In this document: in pieces, positions 35,780 through 48,895 of the stretch
Numbering within the stretch: the first letter of the stretch is position 1
Layout: each line of letters opens with the position of its first letter
Assembly (NCBI GenBank): GCA_013397435.1
Contig: VZRG01000189.1
Location: 124,001-188,000, forward strand
DNA from: Erythrocercus mccallii
Lineage: Eukaryota > Chordata > Aves > Passeriformes > Dicruridae
Length of the DNA: 64,000 bases
Direction of reading: 5' to 3'
Notes under the pieces: model-generated
Database searches by the model: none
What the model was told of the DNA's origin: nothing
Seen by the model: the letters and a program-made list of their open reading frames with translations, nothing else
Translations under genes and position numbers: made by a program

Positions 35780-38700
35780 CTGTAATTAGAGAAAGCTTTT
35801 TTGAGAATTTAGCAGTTCCTGAAGCTGCTCTAGATAATATCAAAATTAAAGGTGTAATTTTTTTAATTGGATTTCCATCTTGGATCTACAACCAGACCCC
35901 AAATACCTGTGTTGTGGATCCAGAGGTTTGAATCAACCCTCAATCCTCTTGTCCAATATCTTGGAGGAGAGTGCTTGAAGTTATAGTTCATTACTAATGT
36001 ATTGCTTATTGTTCTTTGAGAGTGAAAGTTTATGTACATGGACAGGCCCTGGAGAGGCAGTTCTGGGTTAGCAAGGTTATTGTTTTGCAAATGTTTGATG
36101 TAAGATAAGCTTTATCTGTTTAAAGCAATTTGGTTGTTGGCAGTGCAATGTACATGAATTATTTCAATGAGCTCCTGTTGCAGGACAAAGTATTCACTTT
36201 TGTTACCCACTCTTGATTCCCATGCATTTTAGGCAAAGACAGTTTTTTAAAGCCCTTGAATGGTGGCTTTCTGTCTTATTAATGGTGTGGAGTTTAAATC
36301 CTGCTTGACCTGTGAAAATCTGAAGACAGTCTTACATGTGTTAGTGACATCCAGATTGGATTAGTGTAATTCTTTATTTGTAGTTCTGCCAGCATCATCT
36401 TTCAGAAATTACCGCTTCAAAACACAGTAGTGAGAATGATCTCTGGCTCTGCAGAAATTAGAAATAAGGAAGCTAAACAATCCAGACTTCTCTGTTCAGA
36501 GGCTCCCAGCTCTGACAAAATTGGCTGGAACATCTGTTTTCTGTCTTAAACTCTTTAATGATTGGGTTCCTAATTGTTTGACTGGGTGTCTGGGAAAGCA
36601 CAGACCCAGGCATTCTTGAGTTAATGCTGGACTTCTGGCACTAAAAAGCAATACTGAATAGATAAAATACAATCAATTTATATGAAGCACTTTTTAAATA
36701 ATGCCTTCTTCGCTGTGGACTTTCTGGGAGAGTTTTTGTTAAATTGGTTTCTTGTTAGTTGCAGCCTGTATGATTACTCAGCTAATGGTATGTTGTAGAA
36801 TTTAGGTTAGTATTTTAAAGAGTTGCAGCCCTACTTTGGGACACCGCCATAGAGGTATTTGATGTATAGAGTCAGTTATAGATGCAATATTTGACTGTTC
36901 CTTACTTAGAACACATGAAGACTGAAGAGTGTCTGTTCATTGCCTTATAGTTTGGGAAAGAACAAAAGCAAATGCTTAACTTCAACCACATGTTCTGCTA
37001 GAACATGAGAAAGTGTTCAAATGTTTTCCTGTGCATTTCTGCATTTCGGTTGTATTGAAGTTATGCTTTGCCAACCTAAATGGGATTTCTGTATATTGCT
37101 TTGTACAGTCCCCTCCTAATGAGAGCTTGATCCACAGGAATATTTCCTGCTCTTTCTCTCAACCATTGTATCTTTGGAGATGAAGACGAATCTATCTCCT
37201 TTTCTGAACTGAAATGTGGAAAAATTGCTCACCAAGGAGAATATATAGCATGTGTTTCTAGTTTGTGTTGGTTCCACCCCCCGAAAACTAACTTTCTCTG
37301 TGATTCTCTCCTTTTTTTAAAACAACTGATACCAGAGGGTAGATGAAGAGTAAGCTCAGGGAAAACCTCATTTAGTTTTGATAGTATAATTTCTGGTTTT
37401 GTTATTAATATAATTCTGATTATAAGTGTCATACAGTAAAAGCGAACAGCAGAAGGTTTTTAACCTTCCTGGATTGATATTTGTTCTGAGCAGAGATAAC
37501 ATAGCCTGTTTACTCTCAGTAAAAAGGCAATAGAGGTGTGTGATATGGGAAGCTTCTGATGGGTTATTTATTCCCTCTCATTTGAGGTGTATCAGGCCAC
37601 CACTGTAGTGGCAGTTACTAATCTAAGGATACTCCTATTTTCCTATTTCCAAAATATTCCCACAGCAGTGAAACTGGGAGATTTTAAGGCTGCCTGTGTG
37701 CTGTTACTTTTAGTGTTGCTTCTGTAATATAAATTTTTTGATATTACAAATACTCTTCTTTGTACTTCAATCTTCTACTGCCTCTTTTAATCTCATTCAT
37801 AAATTAGTATGTACTTTTTTTTTGTAGCTTTTCTGTGTGGGTCAGATATGCATTTTTGTCAAATGAGTTTTTAAAATTCGTTCTGATATTCTAATAATGT
37901 GTAAGCGCTTTGCACAGAAAAAAAAGATTATTGGAAATTTTTGTAGAGAGAACAAAAGAGCATTTCATCTAAAAAATATGCCTTCTGTCATTTCTTCAGT
38001 ATCATCATGCTTTTAATTCAATGTGCTACACTGCTGAATAGAAAAGCTAAGTGTTTCTGTAAGATATTTATCCTTAATTTGTAGTTACAGGAGAAACTTT
38101 AAGTGTCTGAAACAATTTGCCTTTAGGTGTGTTTAGAAATTTTAGGTTAAGTGTTCTATATTTAGAAAGTGTGAATCCATTAAATCATCTGTGTATAAGT
38201 TCACAGTACAGAACAGCTTCAGGGAAACTTTCCTTCTTTTTTTTTCTGAGAACTGGAAAGAGTGAGAGATACCCCCAAATGTCCTAGCATCCAGGAGAGT
38301 CAAGTTTAGCAATTTCAGGGAAGGGACTAGAGCCATATCATCATTATCACAAATTGTGACTAATTTAGAGCAGTCCCTACCTGTCTGTTTGCTGTGTACA
38401 GACAGACATGGGAAATTCTGAATTTAAGGTTGAAACCACAGATATTTCTAATAATCTGATAGTTGGCTGTTCATGTGGTTTGGGGAAGATTGAGGACAGA
38501 GACAAAAGCAGGTTACTTAGCATGTACCAGGCCACATTAACTGCTTTTAACACATCACGGGTCTCAGAAAAGAATGAATGAATTTAAAACAAATGCTGCT
38601 GGACCAAGTTCTGCTTCCCACAAGAAGTTCCTCCAAAGCTCTTTTTCCAGAAGGGAACTCTGCCCTTGACATCTGACCTTGCACCCAGTGCAGGTGCCTG

Positions 38701-40099
38701 CTGGTCGCTGATTTTTACACATCTCTTTTGCCAATGTGAGACACCCTGAGTGGAAGAGATACAGGAAATAATGATTTTTGACAATCTTATGAGATTTTAT
38801 TTGAGGTGAGACCTTGCTGAAGCACAAACCTGAGATTTCTCATGGTAGTATCATTGTCTCCCAGCACAGTGAAATACTGTGAATAAACTACCATAATGGG
38901 CAGAAAAGAGAGCTTAGAAAAGACTTGAGCAGCTGTGTGAGGATGTGGCTTCCTCACACATTTTAAGCTCTTCATTTTTGTCTCTGATTTCCTTTAAATG
39001 TGTGATACACATTGACAGCCTTTACTTAAAATTCTATTCCCCCAAATGATGTTAATATGTTGCAAACTATTCAGCTGGGAAATGTGCAGCACAATTTCAT
39101 TCCTTTTAAGGGGTTGAGAGGTCCTTACCTAATGTTTCTAGCAGTTCATCTGTGAGGTTCTCACTACCTCAGACTGTACTTTTTATTTCAAAAGAAATTG
39201 CAATAGATTTAATGAAAGGAACATTTTGAAACCAATTTCCAGTGTTCTTTTCCTAAAGGGATTAAAGTACTAATGTAAATGTTCACAATAAAGCAATACT
39301 CACACTTATGATGAAATCTGAGATCCAATCATTCTCTGGTATTCACACACTTGGAAAAACTTGATTGAAATTAGTGCACCCTTCATGTGCCCCTGTCTTT
39401 TCCCTCGATTTGTCACACTATTGAGTGCATCAAATAGAAATTCCATTGGATTTTAACTGATTTAACCCCTGCACTAGACAGGTTAAAATTAACCTCACTT
39501 TGGGGGATGTGGTGGAGGTCATACTGTAGACCTACATGAAGGTACAGAATTGAATGACACGATATATTTTTGTGGTATAGTGTTCTAGAAACACATACTA
39601 AAAGCAGCATTTCTCCAAGTGGGGAGATGGATTTTTTTCTTAAATTAAAGGCTTAGAGACTGGAGATTTTCTTCCTGTTAGAATCTTAAGGAAATGAAAT
39701 ACCAGACTCCTGGTTAGTCAGACTTACACATCTTTTTGGTGGGGAAAAGGCATTTTATTTTCAGAATTAAAATATTATTAAATATTTAATACAGCACTGA
39801 ATTTTCTTTGTTGCTTTTGATGTTTAAGAGGAACTTTTCTCCCACACGGTTCTGAATGGATTATCACTTTCAAGGGTGTGATATCAAGCCAAACAGCCAG
39901 GAAAGCTCTAGAGCTTTGAGATTTAGAAAATAAAACTGACTCTAGCAAGAATTAATACTGAAAGATGGTAAAGAATTTCCCAAGAGATGTGTGATATGTC
40001 CCATAAACTAAAGGCAGTATGGAAAGAAGCTGATAAAAGGCAGGTTGTTGTTACAGACCCTGAGGGTGATTCAAAAAAAATATTGGTGTAATGTTTGTA
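35780..40099. other. Non-coding stretch, nothing recognised
   Basis: AT-rich, with runs of T and A and no recognisable gene or element. Small open frames on both strands have no family features. Confidence 0.6.
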
Positions 40100-40395
40100 C
40101 CTATAAGAAGGGTATCTTAAAGAAGCCTTGGGAATTGATCATGAGAGATTTGAATTGCTCCAATATTGATTGCAATAATAACCATGCAAAATCCAAGGAA
40201 AGCAGGCTTTTAGAGCTGCTCTGGTGTAGGGCTGTTTTCATAATGCAATTTGTTGAATGGTCAATATAGCCAGAGGATATTTTGGACCTAATCCCTGGAA
40301 ATGAATCAAGTGCTTTATGATTTAATAAGGCTGGAAAATGGATACTCCTTGTATCTGAGTAAAACCTTCTAGAGCTATCATCCAATTTGAAATAC
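40100..40395 (+). mobile_element. Old LINE (CR1/L2-like) ORF2 endonuclease fragment
   Basis: Recognisable at protein level. Frame starting near 40126 reads PWELIMRDLNCSN, matching the conserved '(V/I)(M/L)GDFN' block of apurinic-type LINE endonucleases with the D and N kept (40147-40155) but the Gly changed. In the same frame follow KESRLLELL, IMQFVE, a stop, then PEDILDLIPGNES (from 40270), corresponding to the family's 'EPTRG..LDL' block. Slightly further on, in another frame, comes IIQFEI (40377-40394), like the 'SDH.xIxFxI' block that holds the catalytic His; here S-Y-H replaces S-D-H. The internal stop and frameshift show a dead relic. No RT part is recognisable downstream. In live elements this domain nicks target DNA. 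Confidence 0.7.
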
Positions 40396-43026
40396 TTGTT
40401 AAGAGAGGGCAGTAGATGAAGCAACATGAAAGTGATTTTGAGAGACTGTAAAATGCCCTGAGGTATCTTGATTAGAATTCATCAGTTTACAGCACAAGGG
40501 TGGAGTGGTGGTCAGAGGGATTGCAGCTGATGTTGATCCCAGTTGCAGGGAATAAGTGTGTGGGCAAAGGGGCAGCAGAAACCTCTGCGGGAAAACAGCT
40601 CAAGGCAGGATGCAAGCAACAGCTGTGCAGCTTCCAACATACAGCTGGCTGTATAAACAAATCTGTTTTAAAGACAATTGAGAGTAAATATGAATACTGA
40701 GCATGGAGAGCGATGCAGTACATTCTAACCTGAGGTCAAGGGTTTTCCAAATATACTGACAGTGGTGTGTAGGTATGCAGTGGACTGGTTCCCTGGTGAG
40801 CTGGGACAGAACTTGAGATGGAGAATGAGAAACAGCTGATACCTGTTTTATTTGAAAAAGCAAAAATAAAACTTGCTTGTTTATTGTTGGATTCTTTTGG
40901 TCTTCAGAGAGACAGAAGAGGTGAAATGTGGCTCTTTCAAAAAAAGGCGTAAATTTGCAAAAATTTGAGGCAGCAAACCAAACAAAGATTGAGTAGCAGG
41001 GACATGCTTATCAAAAATTAGGCACAGTTTAGAGGGGGAGAGAAGAACACTCTCAGTATTAAAGGAAGAAAAGACATCGCATGAAGATTAATGTTTCTAT
41101 TTTCTGAAATTACAGAAGCAACAAAACCCACCAAATTAAAATGTCACACAGAAATGTTTTGGGTTTTTTTCTATCCCAAGCGAGGAGCAGAGCATATTAC
41201 ACCACTTTTTGAGGAAAGAATTTAATCTCTTTCTCTTGGAAATTTCCCGAGTCTTTGCTCATATTGGTAAAGGAATCTATGTGTGTCCCTATTTATTTTA
41301 GGGATAAAGCTTTGTCCCGTCTTTTTGCTTTTCTCTCATGTGATTAAGGAAATAATATAGTGTGTGATGATACTTATTCTTGTCTGTGTAGACCCATGGC
41401 ACAAGCAGCCTGATTTTGGTCTAAGAGTATTTGTAATCCTTTGTGTGAATGTACAGAAACAGCAACCATCAGAGATTGTTTACCATATGTTTTGCAATAA
41501 GTGAAAGAGATACCAGTTGCTGTGGTGAGAGGGAAGAAAAGGAACCTGTACTACTGGGACAGGGATAGTCTGAAATTGAGTTCACGTATATCCATCTTGT
41601 GTTTAGACTTTAATAAACCAGAAGTTTCATGGATTTTTATGTCTTACTCTATGAAAATTGATCTGATTGTAACATCTCTGAAGAAATGATGTTTTCTTTT
41701 TAATGCCTGTAATGTTTGCCTAGGTCTTTTTGCATGATTAAAATTGGCAGGATTTCTAGTTAAGTGAAATCCTGCTCTTATGAGCTGTCAATAGAGGGGA
41801 AAAGAACCAAGCCCAGAAGAGTTGTGTGACATGTTCACTACCAAACCATGTTGCAGTAGTGATGAGAGATAAAAGATTGGCTACTTGAAAATAAGTTTCC
41901 CTGATGATCCTGCTACTCATGTCTGTTGTTGGCAGACATTGTTCAGAGGAGAAAAAAAAAAAGAAACACTTTGAAACGTCAAACTTGAAATGTTTTTATT
42001 TCAGATGGGAAATTATGCTCCTGGTACTCACCCTGTAGGCTCTGAAATGCTTGAAAGTTTTTCCATTTTAGTGTCTCTTGGAAACACTTTAATTTGCCTG
42101 CCCTGGCCCTTTATGTTTTGTGTACACAATAAAGAAGCGATATCTTTTATATCTTGAGCATAAAAGACTGGTTATGGAAAATATATTTTTTCATCAGATC
42201 TCATGACTGCTACCTGATTTTTCTCTCAGGCTAGTGGAAAAATGTGATTTCTTGGGTAATGGAGCAAACTAGGGAGTATGTATTGAAGGGAACAGTCATG
42301 CTATACTGACCAGGAATAGTATTAGGTGGGCCAGCTATAGAGATCTCCCTGGGGGCATCAGTCTAGTTTATGAATGTAGTTAAAAATAAAATAACAGGCA
42401 AACTGGATACCCACATCAATTTGTGGGGGCTGAAAATATGGCTAAAAATGTGAACATTTCTGTTCCAAGTACAATTTTCCTATGTTTTTATGTATCATCA
42501 GGTTGGGTCATGTTAGTTGTGGAAAGATTTTTGATTTGAGAGAGGATGATAATGGAGTAACTAGCATGACACTTAGTTTTGCTTATCTTTTGAAGGTAGA
42601 TTGCACTGTATCTGTTGTTTTGTTTCTTTTAATCTCTCATAGCATAATATTTGTTGTTATTTGCTGTTTAAATGACAGCTACCACAAGTACCTATTTTTT
42701 CCTTGTTTTAGTAAAACAACTTCTTTTACACTCGTCTTCCTATGCAGCTGTGCTCACCAGGAATGAAAGCTTCATTTCATATTTTTCAGGAAGGTCTTTT
42801 TTTTTGCAGTGGCATTACTGACCAGTAATAAAAATGATGTTGTGATGACCTCAGGAAACTGAAGTGTGGTCAATAATGAAAAACCATGGAGTGTTAAAGA
42901 AAAGCTGTGGTTCAGCATGTATTAGTGTTTTGACAGCACCCTATGCTTGTGCCAAGCCGTCAGCTTCATCTGTATGAATGCAACAGCCCAGCAGTGTCCT
43001 TATAGAGCCAGGGTGCACATAAGCAG
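40396..43026. other. Non-coding stretch, nothing recognised
   Basis: A somewhat GC-richer part at 40490-40830 could be further decayed LINE sequence, but nothing aligns by eye. The rest is AT-rich without features. Confidence 0.5.
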
Positions 43027-43275
43027 AGAATAATGGAAATGTCAGGCTGGAAAGGACTTTGAGAAGTAGCTGAATCCACTGCTCTGCACTGACACATTGT
43101 GGGTCTCTTCTGGAGCTGTCAAAAATCTTGTGTAAGGGCAGTGTAGGAGTTTATATGACCTCCCTTGGCAGCCTTATTCTAGTGTGTCATGAGCTTTGGT
43201 GGTAGAAAGTTTTCCTAGTCCTCATTCCAAGTTTTTTTATATGCAATTAAGCTGATTCCTTTTGTTTACCCTATA
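43027..43275 (-). mobile_element. Decayed CR1 3' fragment
   Basis: Reads as the reverse complement of a CR1 3' end: 'gaataatgg...caggctggaaaggacttt' at the left corresponds to the inverted 'AAGGTC...TTCCAACC...ATTCTATG' tail. Further right, 'gacctcccttggcagccttattcta' and 'agaaagttttcctagtcctcattccaa' match the CR1 blocks 'cttccctgggcagcctgttcca' and 'aagaatttcttcctaatatcc'. 'caattaagctgattccttttg' matches the block after that. Many mismatches show an old insertion. Confidence 0.75.
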
Positions 43276-46200
43276 AACACAGGAAATGTTTGAATAATTG
43301 ACACTTTCTTAATTATTTTAAAATTTTTTTTCCTGTAATATTTGTGAAAAAATTTCACTTCAGTTAAAGGGCACAGATGAAATGTGTCAGAGACAAGCAG
43401 TAAAAACAGCTTAGTGACTGGAATTATTCTTCATTCTGTAGTTGAAAGTGGATGTTGTGTCGTATTTTTAATGCTATTGGTCCATTTCCTTAATAGAGCA
43501 AAGTAAAGTGGTCAGCTTGCACACAATTTTCTAATTACATATGGGAATATTATGTTGACAAACAAGAACTTATTACTCCACCAGCATTTTGAAGTACCAT
43601 CTACTCTTCACAATGAAGCATTTATAAAGCAGACCCTATTTCCAGAGCATTTAATTTTTGCATGACTAATTGCATGTTATAAGTTACAATGGCAATTTGT
43701 TTCTCTTGAAAGATGCTGCCCACATCTCTCACACAATATATTGATTTGTCTGGAGATAGTTAATGAAAGGAGACTATTTGAGACATAGTTTTATTTCAGA
43801 GATCTTCTGCAGGCATGACAAGAAGAATATAAATAACTATAAGACAGTGGGGGAAAAAAAAAAAGACAATTTGATAAACACACTTCCAACTCTGGCTTCT
43901 TCCAGGGCAGCTCTTAGCTGGTGGTGCCCAAACTTCCCCAGCTGCCAGATACTCACTTAAATGAGATTCAAGAGTACCAAGAGCTATGTAGGTTTCTTAC
44001 CGTTGGATGGCTGAAAAACATTAAACTGAACTCAAAATTGATAGTATATAATGAAAAATATGTTTCTGAAATTTTCAGAAAAATAATCTACCTACTACAA
44101 TTATTTGGCTCTTCAGCATTTCAAGATTCTTTTTTTCTTAATAGTAATGGGCCGCTTGAACCTTCACAAATGACTTGATAATACAGCCTCACAGAAAAGC
44201 GAGAGCTGTTTTATGACTGCACACTCATTTCTGAGTGATTCCTCTATCTCCTCTCAATTTTTTCCTCTTCTGTTGGGTTCTGACCTCTTTTCTGTTTTAA
44301 GCAGGAAACTGTTTTTTATTTGATTTACAACAGTAATGTGTGATTGATTCTGCTTTATTACTGCAGAGAAGAGTAAACCTCTCGCAAGCATATACAAGGG
44401 CATACAAGCCAAAAAGCGATACCTTTATGCAAACAAAAGAAACTAAAATGTCTGATTTAAGTTCCGTTGCTGCAACAGTGCCCTATTGTTTGGTGTTAGA
44501 TTTATTGCCTGTTTAATCACAATTGAAGAAGTGTTTGCAAATCTAATTTCTCAAGAACGCCATCTGATGAGTCCAATATATAATATATTTTTCTTGGGCA
44601 GAAATCTGAGTCATTAACTGAAGGAGTATATACTCTATTACTATGTGATGCAGCAGAGAGTGTGAAATATTCCTTCTGGGGCTGTGTTTTAAGAAAGAGA
44701 TGACAAAGCAGAACGTGAGAAGAGTTTGTGGAAATCAACACAAAGAGTAAGAAAGCATGGTTAATGAAGGAGGGCTGAAAAATTTTATTTCATTTCTCTA
44801 AGGACGAGACTGAGATGAACTTTAACATATCATTGTGCACTTTTTTAGGACCTCTAGTTGGGGCAAATTATGTAACTGGCTGACATGACTATGAGTCAAA
44901 TATTGCATATATGATGCCTCCCACCTTTTAGAAAAAAATAGGTGTCCTCTTTCCTGGTGTGAATTAGCATAATCCATAAAAATAAAAATAATTTCCTTTT
45001 ACTTTGGGGTGAGAATTCTTTTCCGAGTTTGAGCTGAGAAATGCCCTTTACCTCTTCAGTGTTTTGTCCTGAAACTTCATTTTGCTTGGAGGTCACCACT
45101 GGAATAAAGCAGTTGTGTTGGTCATTGTATCTCTATGAGGAAACACGTCCCAAAAGTGATTCCAAAAACATAGGAAAGAAATTGAGGACACACAAGAAGA
45201 CTGAGTGTTGTACTGGATCAGTGAAAGAAGGGAGCTAAATTTGGGATTCCTCCTTTTGGCCTTTTGAAGATCATATCAATTTTCATACCAAAGGTTAATT
45301 TGTCACCTAAATGTGTGTGTAAATTGGGGGATCAAAAGTGCTGCCACCTTGGGTGTGTGTTCAGTTGTGACCATGACAGCAAAGCACAAGGGGTCTGCTC
45401 TTGGCAGCACTGGTATAAGCATCAGTCATAAGTGATCACATCCCTTTTAACAATTGACTGTAAATAATTCTTTCTGAATTTACCTTGGCAGGGTACACAG
45501 TTAATTAATTAATTAATTAGGCTTGCTGCTTAGTTTTTATAAACTATAAAACAATGTGAAAATCACAAATGAGAGCTGATTGGACTAATGCACTGAAATG
45601 TGAACTCTTGCTCTTAGTCATTAATGGAAGTGTTAAAAGTGAGAGGAAAAGGAGGTGATGTTTAGAAATGGCTGTGTTGGAAGGGAATGGGAAAAACAGG
45701 CATTTAAAGAGCTTTCCCTGAGCGTCAGGGAATATAGTGATTCTCATAGGAGCTGATAGTAAGAAAGAACCAAAGGTATGCCTGGAGCCATATTACAGTT
45801 ATCCAGCCTTGTAAGGATTTGCATTTATTTTGTGAGCAGACAATGGGGCTTTTCTATTCAGTTCTAACAGAAGTCTCAGAAGAGATTCAGTGTTAAATAT
45901 TTTAGGATGATTGTCAGAATTTAGAGCTTTGTTTTCAGAGCTTCCATGTGCTGTTCTGTTGACGATTAATTGCTTTACTACTTGAACTTAGTTATGTGCC
46001 TTGCTTTTGAAATCAGGATATTTTACTGTCCTATTTCAATAGTTTTATCTATTAAAAAGACCAATTTAAACCTCATAGTTGTGAGTATTTAATTCTTTTC
46101 TGAGTAACAAGCTATCTAGAAGCTTAGTTATGAAATAAAATTAATTATGAGAAAACAAAGCACACTTTTCTGTGGATTGGAGAGGGAGGGAGTATTGTGT

Positions 46201-46304
46201 GCTGTTCAGTGACCTTCAGTACATCAAATTCAAATGTTATAACAGTGTTTATATTTCTATATTTGTGTATGTTTAGAGGGAAAGAAACATTTAGGAATTT
46301 CTGT
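43276..46304. other. Non-coding stretch, one short tandem repeat
   Basis: AT-rich. The only clear structure is an AATT repeat at 45501-45519. No gene or element recognised. Confidence 0.55.
45501..45519. repeat. (TTAA)n microsatellite, about 4.75 units
   Basis: Nineteen bases of alternating TTAA with no interruption. Self-complementary, so it can form a cruciform or slipped structure; no function is implied. Confidence 0.9.
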
Positions 46305-46425
46305 ATTGGATTAGATTAATTGCCCATTTAGTCCAATATTCTGGGCAGTACCAGATGAATTGAAAACGCATGAGAAATCTCATGATACAACATGCCCAGC
46401 TTCTGTCAGTTGATAGGCTAAGCCT
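46305..46425. repeat. Ancient amniote interspersed repeat
   Basis: 'ggattagattaattgcccatttagtccaatattctg', then 'agtaccagatgaa', and 'gcccagcttctgtcagttgataggctaagcc' follow, in order, a repeat common in turtles and other reptiles whose consensus includes 'ggtccatctagcccagtatcctgtc', 'gccagatgc' and 'cccagcttctggcaaacagaggctaggg'. The match is from memory and the family name is not certain; a CR1/L3-like LINE 3' region is my best guess. Confidence 0.55.
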
Positions 46426-48853
46426 TGGAATGTGAAGCTTTCTGTTTATTATCAGTCTTAAAAAAAAAAATCATGCTTAATGTGAATGTTTTCTCCAGAC
46501 TCTTGTCTTGAAGACGGAAGCAGACTGTGGTAATAGATTTATTCCCTGTAGAACAGGAGGCTGGTTTTTTTCTGAGACAGAGTGCCTCTCAGCTGCCCCA
46601 TGGGAAGGCAGAACTCTCTCCCCGTTTCATGGTGCACCATAAGAGCAGAGTGGAGAGTTGCTGCTGATCATCTCAGCTTTATAGTCAGTATTTAGATGAA
46701 GCCCCTTAATGTATGCTATAAAAATCCCAGCTAAATAGAGAGGGTAAGTTATTTGTAACATTGTTGTATTGGCTGAAACCTAGAATTTTGAGAAACTTGT
46801 TTTATGAGTAGCAATTCTGGAGTTTCTGATAAAAAGCAAAATAAACCTTCTAAAATGTGTTGCATTTAACTATGTATTGAACAGAGGAAGACAGATAAGT
46901 CTCCACTTCCATTGTGCCAAGTATCTGAAATTACCTGTCACATCTATCCTTGGTGTACAAAGTACACTCCCACACTGCCCTTATAACAGAATTAGACACA
47001 CTGACCTCCGTAATGTGATTTTTTTTTCTCCCCAAGACCAATATAATTACAATGAGCATTTAAGGAATGCTTGCAAATTTTTCAATGGAGACACAAAGCA
47101 AATTATGAGTCCCAGAGAAAAAGTTTTCCTGTTATAGAGAAGCTGCAGAGGGAAAAAAGTAACTTAAATTTACCTTTTGTCTTTACTATGTCTCTTTAGG
47201 TAATTTTTTAATCCTTCTGCATTCAGCCCATTCAAGTGAGGACTTCAGGTAGAATCTCCTCACTCCTTATGGGTGATCCTGAGAGGAACACCCTGTTTTC
47301 TGTGATCTAGATTAGAGTAGAATTAGTTATGGAGAACTCTGCATGAGTAAACTTAGGAAGAGCGAGTTCATACAGAGGTGGTAAATAAGTGGCAGTAATT
47401 CCAAAAGGTAAGAATTGTGCATCATCCGAAGTAGAAAACAGTAGCTAAAAATTAGTTATAAAAGAGAAATAATCACGGAGTTAAATTAACATTAATAATT
47501 TATTATTATAATACTAACAAAGGCAAGAGAAAACCATGAAGTATATACAAAAGAAAAAAGAGCAGATGAGTTAGAGTACAAACAGATTAAAAGAATCAAA
47601 TTGCTCCACAGGATTAACTATATTTGCTCAAGTATGTGTATGTCTTAAGATGAGATTAGATTGAATAACAGCATTTTTTTTCTGTAGAGCATCCAGAACA
47701 TGCTTAGAGTGTGACTACAAGGAGCTGTGAGTCAGTACTGAAAAGTTAAATGTTCTTCCTACAGAGTTGAAGATGGTGACCCCCATATTCAAGTTTCCCT
47801 GAGACATGCCATAGGAAATGACTTTTGCTCCCTTTTTCTGTTTGACAAGTGTTCACAACTTTGAAATGCAGCAGAAGAAAAGCCTTTTAGCTGTAGAAGT
47901 CTCTTGCCCTTTTTGCAGGAACTGTTGTTGAGGTTTGATTAGAAATTGTGTGGTTTTTGTTAGCTGTGCTGATGTAACTTTGTTCAGCCTGTTAGGTGGC
48001 AGCTAGGTCACTTTCCCAAAGAAATCACATTTTATCCTGGCAATTGTTGGGACCTGAACAGTGACTCCAACCAAGGAAGTTTGTACTGGGAATATTGACA
48101 GGCAAATGCCTTCAGCTGAAGAAGTGTCATTATAAGGAAGTAGGTAAAAAAGTAAAGACTAACATGATTTTGATATGCTGTTTTAGGCCATGGAGACAGT
48201 TGCTAAATATAATAACCCAAGTTTGTAAAAACACTACTAATTCTCTGGTGATTGCTGATATGTTTCAAAGATTCTCTGCCTTGTGCTGATAGAGGTCAGA
48301 GCCTGTTTTTCACAGTGCTTGCAGGACTGTCTGTGGCTGTTTCTGGCATGGAAGTATCACCAGGTTACAAGTTTAGTTGGTTGGGACATACTTCTATGTG
48401 AAAAAAGTGAGCAACGACTGAAGAGAAAATATCACAGGACTTTTTAAATCTTGTTTTGTGTAAAACTCAGTCTGAAAGGGAATGTTCTTGTGGCTTTGCT
48501 TAAGGTTTGTGAGAAGATATTTGTCTGGTCATGTAGTACATGCTATACTCTTTGGAAAGTCTGCCAAGAAGGATTTATGGTAATATATGGCGGCATGACA
48601 CAAGGATATGGAGCAATACCTCTGAAGCCTCTTCCAGAATGATAGGCTACTTCTCAGGTGTTTGCTGAGCAGTTTTAATGATTGCTTTTGTGTGTGGTTA
48701 TTCTGAAGCTGGGTATGGATTCAGTTATTAATTGTAGTATACTCCCATCCCTGATTTTAATTCTCTGCTGTGTCACACATTGCTGATGAAGCCTCCTAGT
48801 TACAGGGGTAACTGAGTCATATCTAAAAATGACACAAAGATGTCACAAGCCTT
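46426..48853. other. Non-coding stretch, nothing recognised
   Basis: AT-rich unique-looking sequence without recognisable genes or elements; some short A/T tracts such as at 46459-46470. Confidence 0.55.
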
Positions 48854-48895
48854 GAATTAAACCTAATCCTAACCGAATTAAACCTAAACCTAACA
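48854..48895. repeat. 21-bp tandem duplication with telomere-like CCTAA words
   Basis: Two units, 48854-48874 and 48875-48895, both begin 'gaattaaacctaa' and agree at 19 of 21 positions. The CCTAAT/CCTAAC/CCTAAA words resemble degenerate telomere repeat (CCCTAA), but there are only four of them and none is exact, so a chance local duplication is more likely than an interstitial telomere. Confidence 0.75.

Noticed and set aside
48854..48895. Interstitial telomere array
   Set aside because: Only four imperfect words, none an exact CCCTAA, inside a two-copy duplication.
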